Part shown: piece after piece, positions 1-6,800 of the stretch
How positions within the stretch are numbered: position 1 is the first letter of the stretch
Layout: every line of letters begins with the position of its first letter
NCBI GenBank assembly: GCA_023954595.1
Contig: JAGSHJ010000159.1
Span: forward strand, 1-7,012
Source: Bacteriovoracaceae bacterium
GTDB taxonomy: Bacteria; Bdellovibrionota; Bacteriovoracia; Bacteriovoracales; Bacteriovoracaceae
Reading direction: 5' to 3'
Length of the DNA: 7,012 bases
The notes under the pieces: generated by a model
The model's database searches: none
The model's input: the letters and a program-made list of their open reading frames with translations, nothing else
What the model was told of the DNA's origin: nothing
Program-made: the position numbers and the translations under genes

Positions 1-2642
1 CAGTACTAATTGGTTGGACTTCTGGTATTTCGTACAACGTTTACGCTTGGGTTAAAGATGCTGCAGGTAATATTTCAACTAATACTGCAACAGGGACAAC
101 TCTAAGCGGTACTGATATGTTCACAATTACTTACTCACCTTCTGTTGCTCCTGAAATTTGGGACGTAATTGCTGCAAATAGTGATACTACTGCAAATCCA
201 CCAACGAGATCAGAAACAACAGTACCTGCAGGTTCAGATGTTTATATCCGTTGGAAGGCCAAGGACCCGGATAAGGCTTTACCAGCTAGTGCAATTTCCC
301 TATTCTACTCCGAGGACGAGATAAACTTTACTGGAATCTCTACTGCTCAAGGTTTAGGTGCTAATTCAAATAACTGTCCAAATATCACCCTTGCTACAGA
401 TGAAGGTTGTTATAAGTGGACCGGTGGTTCACCACTCAATAATGCTTATAAAATTAGAGCGACCGTTACAGACTCAGATGGTTTAAAGACCCAATCTATC
501 TCAAACCCATTGAACAATGGTAACTTGAGAATTATTGCAGGTAATACCGAATCAGGCCTTGGTGGCTCAGCAACAGAAGCAATGTTTTTCACTAAAGATG
601 CAGGCTCTGAGGCCGACCCTGGAACTCTAGTTGTAACAGATCAAGGTCAAATCTACATCGCCGACTCTAAAAGAGGGATTCTAACCATTGACCCTGTTGA
701 TGGTAAGCAGAAGATTTTCATACCGCAGACTGGTACCAGTTCAGGTGATGGTGGTACAGCAACCAATGCTACATTAAATAATGTTTTAAAGATGACTCTT
801 GATTACAATAACAGACTACTAATTCTAGATGTTAATAGAATCAGAAGAGTAGACCTTAATCAAAGCCCTCCTTCTATTGAAACAATTATTGGTGGTGGTA
901 CAGAGACTACGGACGTAGTTGATAATCCACTAAATTTGAAAATCACAGGTCACTCAACGAATTCTTGGCACACTAGAAATACAGTTTTATTTGCAATGCC
1001 AAATGGGGATATATGGTTTGAATCAGACTCATCTGGACACGTTTACCCTAGTGAGAACATGAGAATACGTATCTTCAACAATGCCACAGGTAAAATTGAG
1101 TCCAAGTTTGTCACAGGAACTGGAGACGGTTGGGATGCAACAGTGGATATCACTCAATGTGCGATGTTTGGTCTAAGTGTTGAATTTGACCTTACATCAT
1201 CAGAGGTTCAATGGGGCACAACCCATACCTACCATCACGACAACTATACAGGGTGTGTTTCAAATTATGCCAACGATACTTACAGATACGCTCGGGCGTG
1301 GCTTGACAATACCTTGACTGCAGTTTCGCCTAAAAATAATGGCCATGCTTACGCACACTATTTCCACCGCCAAGGTATGGATGGAAAAATTTATAGTTTT
1401 GTTTATGACAGATACCTAGTAAGAGTTGATCAAGACGGAACCTTCACAAGAGTTGTTGGAACAGGCACCAAAGGAACTTGTGTTGATGGAACACCAGTTA
1501 CAAGTTGTAATATGGAGGTTCAAGATGTTTTTGTAACAGCTTCTGGACAATATTACTTCAATGATGGCGGGGCGATTAGGACAGTAGACGGAAACGGAAA
1601 TGTTGTAACTATCGCAGGCCAAAAGAAAGCTTATGGTGATGGTATTAACGCTCTAAACGCAAGGTTTAACGAGCCACAGGCATTAGGAAGAAGAGCTGAC
1701 GGTAAAATCATTGTTGGTGACTCTTACTATCTAAAAGAATTCACCATCGAAGGAAATATTAATATCATTGCAGGTAATGGTAACTATGATGGCCTGACAG
1801 ATACTGGAGTTGACCCAAAAACAAGAGGACTCTACGCTTCAGATTGGTTTGTAGTCGACCCTGCAAGTGGTGATGTGTATATTCGTGGACATTATAATAG
1901 ACCTTATAGACTAAATCGATCTACAGGCTTTTTCGAAAAGGTCGCTGGTGGTGGTGCAACTTCATACAAAGATGGTGATGGTCTTGCTGGCTCAAGTATA
2001 AAAGATAGGCATCACCTTCCACTTGGCTTCGCAAACGGTAAGCTTTTAGTAGGACGTATGTTTTGGAACTCTACAGAGGCCCACTGGGAAGATTTTATGT
2101 GGAAGTATTACGATACTACAGACACTGTTACTCCATATAAGCAATCCCACCTGGCCGGTACCGCCGACCCTACAACAACCTATACAGGCGGATATGCTGG
2201 TATTTGTGCAAGTGGTTCAGTAGCTGCCAATTGTAAAGTCCCATACTATTCATACACAGGACTAATGAGCTGGGATCCAAATAACAATAGATGGGTATTT
2301 GTACGTCGAATGAACAACTCAACTCACGGAGATGAAATATGGACAGTGAGTGATGGTGGAAATATCACTCAACTCGTAACTCTACCGAGATTTATGACAA
2401 ACTCTTACCTGTACACTAGAATCAATACGGTTGATTACCTTTTCTACTGTAGGTATGGAAGGATTTATAAGCACAACATGACAACGAATACAGACATGGG
2501 TGCACTTCCTTGGACTATGTCTACAATGTCATGTAGCGGGCAAAGTATTGCATATGACCCAACAATCAACGCACTCATCTTCCCATTCACCCAAAACGGT
2601 ATGGGTGGTGTGGCCGCATACTACGACCCAGATAATCCATAA
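1..2642 (+). CDS. Secreted Ig-like and NHL beta-propeller repeat protein, 5'-truncated by the window edge
   Basis: The frame is open from base 3 to the TAA at 2640-2642, giving 879 visible residues. The ATG at 117 has no ribosome site and lies inside a domain: the residues before it (VYAWVKDAAGNIS) read as the last strands of a bacterial Ig-like/FN3-like repeat, so the true start is upstream. Visible residues about 40-170 form another Ig-like domain. From about 175 onward, segments with an xAGxG or similar turn, often followed by GDG or a Cys-bounded loop, recur about nine times; lines such as GQIYIADSKRGILTID are typical NHL/beta-propeller strands. The ten cysteines include close pairs (125/136, 493/502, 735/744), which suggests disulfides and a location outside the cytoplasm. 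No membrane segment or C-terminal sorting signal is seen. The role is unknown; adhesion or surface recognition is an inference from the architecture. A terminator lies 26 bases after the stop. Confidence 0.85.
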   Translation, partial: VLIGWTSGISYNVYAWVKDAAGNISTNTATGTTLSGTDMFTITYSPSVAPEIWDVIAANSDTTANPPTRSETTVPAGSDVYIRWKAKDPDKALPASAISLFYSEDEINFTGISTAQGLGANSNNCPNITLATDEGCYKWTGGSPLNNAYKIRATVTDSDGLKTQSISNPLNNGNLRIIAGNTESGLGGSATEAMFFTKDAGSEADPGTLVVTDQGQIYIADSKRGILTIDPVDGKQKIFIPQTGTSSGDGGTATNATLNNVLKMTLDYNNRLLILDVNRIRRVDLNQSPPSIETIIGGGTETTDVVDNPLNLKITGHSTNSWHTRNTVLFAMPNGDIWFESDSSGHVYPSENMRIRIFNNATGKIESKFVTGTGDGWDATVDITQCAMFGLSVEFDLTSSEVQWGTTHTYHHDNYTGCVSNYANDTYRYARAWLDNTLTAVSPKNNGHAYAHYFHRQGMDGKIYSFVYDRYLVRVDQDGTFTRVVGTGTKGTCVDGTPVTSCNMEVQDVFVTASGQYYFNDGGAIRTVDGNGNVVTIAGQKKAYGDGINALNARFNEPQALGRRADGKIIVGDSYYLKEFTIEGNINIIAGNGNYDGLTDTGVDPKTRGLYASDWFVVDPASGDVYIRGHYNRPYRLNRSTGFFEKVAGGGATSYKDGDGLAGSSIKDRHHLPLGFANGKLLVGRMFWNSTEAHWEDFMWKYYDTTDTVTPYKQSHLAGTADPTTTYTGGYAGICASGSVAANCKVPYYSYTGLMSWDPNNNRWVFVRRMNNSTHGDEIWTVSDGGNITQLVTLPRFMTNSYLYTRINTVDYLFYCRYGRIYKHNMTTNTDMGALPWTMSTMSCSGQSIAYDPTINALIFPFTQNGMGGVAAYYDPDNP

Positions 2643-2668
2643 GGAACCTAGAAACTAGATTCAATATT

Positions 2669-2694
2669 AGGCCCCTAATTCAGGGGCCTTTTTT
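2669..2694 (+). terminator. Intrinsic terminator after the NHL-repeat gene
   Basis: A perfect 8-bp stem (AGGCCCCT, loop AATTC, AGGGGCCT; arms 2669-2676 and 2682-2689) runs straight into a T tract at 2688-2694. It lies 26 bases past the stop codon, the classic Rho-independent layout. The opposite strand has no comparable T run, so it should act mainly on rightward transcription and separates the propeller gene from the transporter gene. Confidence 0.93.
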
Positions 2695-2717
2695 AATTTC
2701 TATATATTTTACAATAC

Positions 2718-2733
2718 AGGGCCTATGGGCCCT
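2718..2733. repeat. Short GC-rich inverted repeat between genes
   Basis: AGGGCC and GGCCCT (6-bp arms, 4-base centre TATG) form a perfect inverted repeat in an otherwise AT-rich spacer. No T tract follows on either strand, so it is a poor terminator. It sits just upstream of the putative -35 of the transporter promoter and could be a protein-binding site or a fortuitous palindrome. The rest of 2643-2775 holds only the terminator and the promoter described separately. Confidence 0.4.
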
Positions 2734-2740
2734 ATTAGCC

Positions 2741-2770
2741 TTTACTAACATGCATCTGACTAGATATTAT
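2741..2770 (+). promoter_or_regulatory. Candidate sigma-70-type promoter for the EamA transporter
   Basis: TTTACT (2741-2746, 4 of 6 matches to TTGACA) and TATTAT (2765-2770, 5 of 6 to TATAAT) are separated by 18 bases. Transcription would be expected to start about 6-8 bases after the -10, at about 2776-2778, which is the transporter ATG itself. This agrees with the lack of any Shine-Dalgarno sequence there. The match is by eye against the general consensus; this organism's own consensus is not known. Confidence 0.45.
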
Positions 2771-2775
2771 CGGCC

Positions 2776-3690
2776 ATGGTAAATGGTAAGTATTTAGCAT
2801 TAATTGGCTGTGCGATGGTGAGTTGTATATTTGCAATTCACTACCTTGTAGCACGTGAAATCCTGGACCAGGGAGTTTCTCCGTATGCTTTGTCTGCATG
2901 GAGAGGGCTTGTCGGTGGCGGACTTATCCTTATATTCTTTTATAAAAGAATTAATATTGATCAGACCATTAAGAATATAATGCCACTTCTGTCATTGGCA
3001 TTTCTTGGTTTTTTTATAAACCAGGTCTTTTTCATGAAGGGACTTAAACTTACCTCCAGTCTCAATGTTGCACTTTTATCCAATACTCTGCCTGTGATTT
3101 CTTTTGTATTTGCGACTATGACTGGCCAGGAAGAAGCCACTCGTAGAAAGCTCATTGGTGTAGGCCTTTCATTTATACTTGTGAGTATTTTAGTAATAAA
3201 TCAGGGTGCTCATACTTTTGTTGAAATAATTAATAAGGGTAACTTTTTTATTTTACTCAATGTACTCGCCTTTTGTGGGGCCTTTATTCTAGGTAAAAAG
3301 ATATTGAATCAAGACTTCCCCTTTGAGCTCTTGACGGGAATAATGCTCTTCTTCGGGGGAATGTATATGTCCATATTGGCCGGATCCGAAATGGTTCAGC
3401 TATTCACTTACGCCAATAGTGGTTTATTTGAACTAGGCCTTGTGATTTTTGAAATTTTGATATCAACTTCATTTGCTTATCTTTTAAATCTTTGGACCTT
3501 AAAACAACTTGATGTAACGAAGGTCACCTTCTTCATTTATCTACAACCGATTATTGCGTCTACTGGTGCTTTTTTAACAAAAGGCATAGTACCGCAAAGC
3601 TCATCTCTTTTAATTTTTGCTGGCATCATGCTCAGTGGCTACCTAGTATTAAAAACACCCGCCTCACAAAAGCAAACAGAGCTCGCCTGA
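2776..3690 (+). CDS. DMT-superfamily transporter, EamA (RhaT-like) family
   Basis: The 304-residue inner-membrane protein has about ten hydrophobic helices (roughly 6-26, 36-55, 68-88, 94-113, 125-142, 155-173, 183-203, 220-240, 247-268, 275-293) in two homologous halves. This is the duplicated EamA layout at the family's usual length of about 300. Family signatures are an early AWRGLVGG stretch (41-48) and the paired helices ending in a proline-containing strand, LLSNTLPVISF (100-110) and FIYLQPII (253-260). EamA proteins usually export or import small metabolites such as amino acids or purines; the substrate cannot be told from sequence. The in-frame stop at 2761-2763 rules out a start further upstream, and the next Met (residue 14) would cut the first helix, so ATG 2776 is the best start despite having no Shine-Dalgarno sequence. 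The mechanosensitive channel gene follows 86 bases later with no visible terminator between. Confidence 0.92.
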   Translation: MVNGKYLALIGCAMVSCIFAIHYLVAREILDQGVSPYALSAWRGLVGGGLILIFFYKRINIDQTIKNIMPLLSLAFLGFFINQVFFMKGLKLTSSLNVALLSNTLPVISFVFATMTGQEEATRRKLIGVGLSFILVSILVINQGAHTFVEIINKGNFFILLNVLAFCGAFILGKKILNQDFPFELLTGIMLFFGGMYMSILAGSEMVQLFTYANSGLFELGLVIFEILISTSFAYLLNLWTLKQLDVTKVTFFIYLQPIIASTGAFLTKGIVPQSSSLLIFAGIMLSGYLVLKTPASQKQTELA

Positions 3691-3765
3691 GAGTTGTCTA
3701 GGCCCTGTCTATTGAAACAACCTGAGTTAAGCGCTAGCCTACAGACACAAACTATTTACACCTCA

Positions 3766-3772
3766 AAAGGAG
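3766..3772 (+). promoter_or_regulatory. Strong Shine-Dalgarno site that fixes the GTG start of the channel gene
   Basis: AAAGGAG ends 4 bases before GTG at 3777. The next in-frame ATG (3807, residue 11) has no such site, so translation almost surely starts at the GTG. Confidence 0.85.
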
Positions 3773-3776
3773 TCTC

Positions 3777-4700
3777 GTGGAATTTCCAGAAGATTTAAAA
3801 GAATACATGACCCAAGAATTTTTAGTTAGTGTCGCGTTGAGTGCCCTAAAGCTTGTTGTAGTACTAATCCTGGCAATCGTGCTACTTAGGGTCGTTAAAT
3901 TTGTAATTGACCGCTGGAAATCAAGACTCACTTTAAAAAGATCAGCAGCACATCCAGATGAAACTGATTTAGAAAAAGAAAAAAGACTTGAAACCATCAC
4001 AAACCTGGTTAGGAAAGGTCTTAATATTCTTGTCATTTCAATGGCAATTCTTGTGGGACTACAAACTGTAGGCGTAAGCATTGGGCCTTTACTTGCCTCT
4101 GCAGGGGTTCTAGGTTTAGCAATTGGTTTTGGAGCACAGAACATAGTTCAAGATGTGATTTCAGGATTCTTTCTTCTGTTTGAAGACCAAGTTCGTGAAG
4201 GCGACGTCGCTGTAATAAATGGACAAGGTGGAACAGTAGAACAGATTAATTTTCGCACAATCGTTCTAAGAGACATGGCGGGAACAGTTCACTACTTCAG
4301 AAACGGCTCAATTAACACCGTAGCGAACATGACCAAGGGTTGGTCTGCAATGGTTTTTGAAATCGGTGTGGCATATAAAGAAGATTTAAATAAAGTTATG
4401 GAAGTGATGAAAGAGTCTTTTAAAAAGCTAAAGAACAATGATCAATTCGCACCAAACATCCTAGAGGACATTGAGATTTTTGGACTTGATAGCTTTGGCG
4501 ATTCAGCACTAGTTATTAAGGCCAGAATTAAGACTTCTCCTCTTCAACAGTGGGCAATTGGAAGAGCATACAGGCAAATCATTAAAGAAGACTTTGATAG
4601 AGAGAATATTGAAATACCATTTCCTCATCAATCAATTTATTTTGGTGACGCTTCGGCCCCTTTTAACGTCAACATTAATCAAACAGAACAAAATTCCTAA
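3777..4700 (+). CDS. Small-conductance mechanosensitive ion channel, MscS family
   Basis: The 307-residue protein is slightly longer than E. coli MscS (286). MscS channels are heptamers of the inner membrane that open under membrane tension and release solutes on hypo-osmotic shock. Three hydrophobic helices are visible: about 15-44, 81-102, and the pore helix 104-134. The pore helix carries the family hallmark, with small residues in LLASAGVLGLAIGFGAQN followed by VQDVISGFFLLFEDQVREGD. The beta domain follows (about 141-195, with GTVEQINFR), then an alpha/beta C-terminal domain ending in the conserved IEIPFPHQSIYF (288-299). A charged loop (50-78, rich in K, D and E) joins the first two helices. 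It may share a transcript with the transporter upstream. Its TAA stop overlaps the stop of the convergent kinase gene, so no terminator fits between them. The family call is secure; the exact MscS subtype is not. Confidence 0.96.
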   Translation: MEFPEDLKEYMTQEFLVSVALSALKLVVVLILAIVLLRVVKFVIDRWKSRLTLKRSAAHPDETDLEKEKRLETITNLVRKGLNILVISMAILVGLQTVGVSIGPLLASAGVLGLAIGFGAQNIVQDVISGFFLLFEDQVREGDVAVINGQGGTVEQINFRTIVLRDMAGTVHYFRNGSINTVANMTKGWSAMVFEIGVAYKEDLNKVMEVMKESFKKLKNNDQFAPNILEDIEIFGLDSFGDSALVIKARIKTSPLQQWAIGRAYRQIIKEDFDRENIEIPFPHQSIYFGDASAPFNVNINQTEQNS

Positions 4701-6250
4701 AAACCACTAGCTGCTGCGATCTCTTGATTTATCTTTAAAAGTAAATCTTGGGATCGCACTGGCTTACTTAAATGATCATTAAAGCCAGAGTTTAAACAAC
4801 GTTGTACGTCCTCTTTCATACTATGAGCACTAAGAGCAATAATCGGTGTTTTTATTCCTGACTTTCTAATTCTATAAGTGGCCTCGTATCCATCAACCTT
4901 TGGCATTTGTAGATCCATTAAAATTAAATCATACCTACCAATATCAAGCTTTATTAGTGCCTCTTCCCCATCGGAGGCAATATCTAAATCACACTCTATG
5001 CTTTTGAGATAATTTTTAATTAGTGCCTGATTTTCCACAACATCCTCTACCAATAGTATTTTGGCATTTTGTAAGTTGGGGTAGGCCTTGTCCTTTAAAG
5101 TACTTGTTTCTTGGCCAGGTAAAATTGCTTTGGAGGGCAACCAAAACTCAAACACAGAACCTTTACCAACAACAGAGTGAACCAAGTTCAATTGGCCACC
5201 CACGGCCTTTGCCAAGTGCTTGGAAACCGCCAACCCCAGGCCTCCTCCTCCGTGATCTCTTGTCATGGATTCATCGGCCTGGGAGAAGGGGTCAAACACT
5301 CTTTTCCACTCCCTATCGGGAATGCCTATACCGGAGTCCAAGATCTTGAACGCCAGCCTATCATTGTCTGTATAATAAACTTTTAAGACGACCTTACCAT
5401 TGGAGGTAAATTTAATGGCGTTATGAAGCAGGTTAGCAAGAATTTGTTTTAACCTTAGAGGGTCTGTTCTTAATTTTTGGGTTTTTTGAACTCTACATTG
5501 AAGCTCTACTTTTACATTCTTATCGCACGCAAGCAGTTTAGCATCAGTCATAACGGAATCTAGAATTGGGTAGAGAGCGAAGACTTCTTTTTGAATCTTC
5601 AATGATCCCGCTTCAAGCTTGCTCATCTCTAAAAGCCTATCAATTAATTGTGTTAGAGTTTTTCCATTATCTTGAATACTTTTAAAAAACTCATCTTTTG
5701 TATCAGCATCAAGTTCAGTGTCTTGGATTAGTCCTGCGTAGCCCATAACAATATTAAGTGGTGTTCTAATCTCATGGGAGATATTTGCTAAAAATTGGGA
5801 CTTGGCTATTCGAGCGCCCTCGGCCTCAAGTCTGCTCCTGCGAAGCCGCTCTTGAAGTTCGTAATGTTCGGAGAGATCTTTTATGAATAATGCACAACCA
5901 TAGCGTTTGATGTTGCTAGAATTATCAACCCAAGGTCTTACTCTTATCACAACTCGCAGGTTTCGCTCTTTGCTACTTTTTTGAACGGCCTTAAACCGAA
6001 CTTCAGTACCAAGCTTTAGGCTTTGCGCCATTGCCAGCTCTAATTTATAACTATGTTTGGAAGTAAAGAAATCTTCGTAGTAGCTACCAATGATGTTGGA
6101 ATTTTCATAAAGCTCAGATGCAGCAGGATTTGCGTCATAGACCATTCCATCACGGCCAAGAATCACAATGGGCTCTCCGACACTTTCAAATACACCTTGG
6201 TGTTGGAGCTCTTTTGGTTTTAAAGACTTTGAATTGTTTTTTGTTTTCAT
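4697..6250 (-). CDS. Soluble PAS-domain hybrid histidine kinase with C-terminal receiver
   Basis: The 517-residue sensor kinase has no membrane helix, so it probably acts in the cytoplasm. Order: a PAS domain (about 18-130, from GVFESVGEPIVILGRDG); a short coiled linker; HisKA with FLANISHEIRTP and phospho-acceptor His159; the ATPase domain with the N box (LLHNAIKF, Asn277), G1 box (LDSGIGIP, Asp305), F box (FDPF, 319-322) and G2 box (GGGGLGLA, 334-341); and a receiver (about 398-510) with acidic Glu402/Asp403, phospho-acceptor Asp446 in LILMDLQMP, Ser474 and Lys496 in LSKP. All catalytic residues are present, so it should autophosphorylate and pass phosphate internally to Asp446. There is no HPt or output domain, so a partner must lie elsewhere. 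A GTG two codons upstream (6254-6256) is also in frame, but ATG 6250 has AAGAAG at a better spacing of 8 bases. The ligand is unknown. Confidence 0.94.
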   Translation of the reverse strand: MKTKNNSKSLKPKELQHQGVFESVGEPIVILGRDGMVYDANPAASELYENSNIIGSYYEDFFTSKHSYKLELAMAQSLKLGTEVRFKAVQKSSKERNLRVVIRVRPWVDNSSNIKRYGCALFIKDLSEHYELQERLRRSRLEAEGARIAKSQFLANISHEIRTPLNIVMGYAGLIQDTELDADTKDEFFKSIQDNGKTLTQLIDRLLEMSKLEAGSLKIQKEVFALYPILDSVMTDAKLLACDKNVKVELQCRVQKTQKLRTDPLRLKQILANLLHNAIKFTSNGKVVLKVYYTDNDRLAFKILDSGIGIPDREWKRVFDPFSQADESMTRDHGGGGLGLAVSKHLAKAVGGQLNLVHSVVGKGSVFEFWLPSKAILPGQETSTLKDKAYPNLQNAKILLVEDVVENQALIKNYLKSIECDLDIASDGEEALIKLDIGRYDLILMDLQMPKVDGYEATYRIRKSGIKTPIIALSAHSMKEDVQRCLNSGFNDHLSKPVRSQDLLLKINQEIAAASGF

Positions 6251-6252
6251 AA

Positions 6253-6319
6253 CCACTTCTTCTTACTTTTTCCAACTTTAGAAAAATTTCATTCATCACT
6301 AATATGAATTAAGAAGTGG
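6253..6319 (-). promoter_or_regulatory. Inverted repeat covering the kinase ribosome-binding region
   Basis: CCACTTCTT at 6253-6261 and AAGAAGTGG at 6311-6319 are perfect 9-bp complements, 49 bases apart. In the kinase mRNA the downstream arm (6261-6253) overlaps the Shine-Dalgarno-like AAGAAG and ends two bases before the ATG at 6250. If the upstream arm (6319-6311) pairs with it, the ribosome site is hidden; an extra G-U pair can extend the outer end. This is a candidate translational control structure. The pairing is seen in the sequence; the regulatory role is inference. Confidence 0.4.
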
Positions 6320-6327
6320 CACCATCT

Positions 6328-6346
6328 TTTGATGCTTGACATCAAA
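6328..6346. repeat. Seven-bp inverted repeat in the kinase leader
   Basis: TTTGATG and CATCAAA (arms 6328-6334 and 6340-6346) flank the 5-base centre CTTGA. No T tract follows on either strand, so it is not a good terminator for the acidic-protein gene. It lies 78 bases upstream of the kinase ATG and could be an operator dyad or a leader hairpin next to the longer-range repeat at 6253-6319. No firm promoter for the kinase was found in 6251-6383, which is otherwise very AT-rich. Confidence 0.45.
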
Positions 6347-6383
6347 TAGACAAGAATTATTTATATGAAATGCTATTTAATTA

Positions 6384-6722
6384 TTAATCTATGTTCAACT
6401 CGTCCAAATAATATTTTATACGTTTAGAATCTTCTTTAAGTCGCTTGATCTGTTTTTGAATATTTGCAGCGAGATCCAATGCATCGTCTTGAAAGCTTGA
6501 GCTAAAGTCCCATGGCCTTGAATGAGCATGTATATAGTCTTCTTCTTGAACATCTTCTTCAAATAGCTCTTCAAAACCACCTTCAGCTAGAAGCTCCTCT
6601 AGAGGGTCTAGATCAACCTCTTCCGGGAAGTTCTTACTAGCAGGGTGTGCTATTTCGTTAGGAGTCTCACCGAATGCTACTTTGATTACGTTTTCATTTT
6701 CAACTGATGTCGCGTTTTTCAT
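6384..6722 (-). CDS. Small, very acidic protein of unknown function
   Basis: The protein has 112 residues and I do not recognise a family. Three parts are visible. The N-terminus (1-32) is polar. The middle (33-62) has 15 Asp or Glu in 30 residues and a doubled motif, LEELLAE (41-47) and FEELFEE (50-56). The C-terminus (about 80-110, from DDALDLAANIQKQIKR) is a charged amphipathic helix, possibly a coiled coil. There is no signal peptide or membrane segment, so it is probably cytoplasmic and likely works by binding a partner. I chose ATG 6722 over the upstream in-frame TTG (6734): GGGAG (6735-6739) abuts that TTG with no spacing but lies 12 bases from the ATG. The kinase gene follows 133 bases downstream on the same strand with no clear terminator between, so co-transcription is possible. 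That the reading frame is a real gene is supported by its length, its ribosome site and its non-random composition. Confidence 0.75.
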   Translation of the reverse strand: MKNATSVENENVIKVAFGETPNEIAHPASKNFPEEVDLDPLEELLAEGGFEELFEEDVQEEDYIHAHSRPWDFSSSFQDDALDLAANIQKQIKRLKEDSKRIKYYLDELNID

Positions 6723-6734
6723 TTTTAAGTTCAA

Positions 6735-6739
6735 CTCCC
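6735..6739 (-). promoter_or_regulatory. Shine-Dalgarno site of the acidic-protein gene
   Basis: GGGAG on the minus strand lies 12 bases before ATG 6722. The spacing is on the long side. It cannot serve the TTG at 6734, which it touches, so it supports the shorter 112-residue product. Confidence 0.6.
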
Positions 6740-6745
6740 AATAGT

Positions 6746-6765
6746 GGTTAACAACTTTGATTACC
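6746..6765. repeat. Imperfect palindrome in the acidic-protein leader
   Basis: The 20 bases follow the symmetric pattern GGTnAnCAAnnTTGnTnACC: seven matched pairs around a two-base centre, with two mismatches. It lies in the untranslated leader just upstream of the ribosome site and could be an operator or a weak hairpin. It may also be chance. Confidence 0.3.
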
Positions 6766-6800
6766 TGATCATTCTATTAAGAAATCTAACGCGTCGCCAC

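Noticed and set aside
1416..1622. Minus-strand 68-codon open frame
   Set aside because: It lies opposite the propeller gene and has no ribosome site or recognisable motif.
2718..2733. GC-rich hairpin as a second terminator
   Set aside because: No T tract on either side; the true terminator at 2669-2694 already ends the upstream transcript.
2750..2782. A 10-codon frame (MHLTRYYRPW) whose TAA overlaps the transporter ATG, as a leader peptide
   Set aside because: It has no ribosome site, lies within the likely promoter (between -35 and -10), and would not be transcribed if the start is near 2776.
3691..3776. Terminator or promoter between the transporter and channel genes
   Set aside because: Only a weak broken pairing (TAGGC with GCCTA) without a T tract, and a TTGAAA at 3712 with no acceptable -10 at the right distance.
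3752..4144. Minus-strand 130-codon open frame
   Set aside because: It is antisense to the first half of the MscS-family gene, which has clear family motifs; the minus translation shows no recognisable domain.
5023..5386. Two plus-strand open frames
   Set aside because: Both are antisense to the ATPase and receiver part of the histidine kinase and have Pro/Ser/Arg-rich compositions typical of non-coding frames.
6328..6346. Hairpin as terminator of the acidic-protein gene
   Set aside because: The stem is AT-rich and no run of T follows on the minus strand, so termination there is unlikely.
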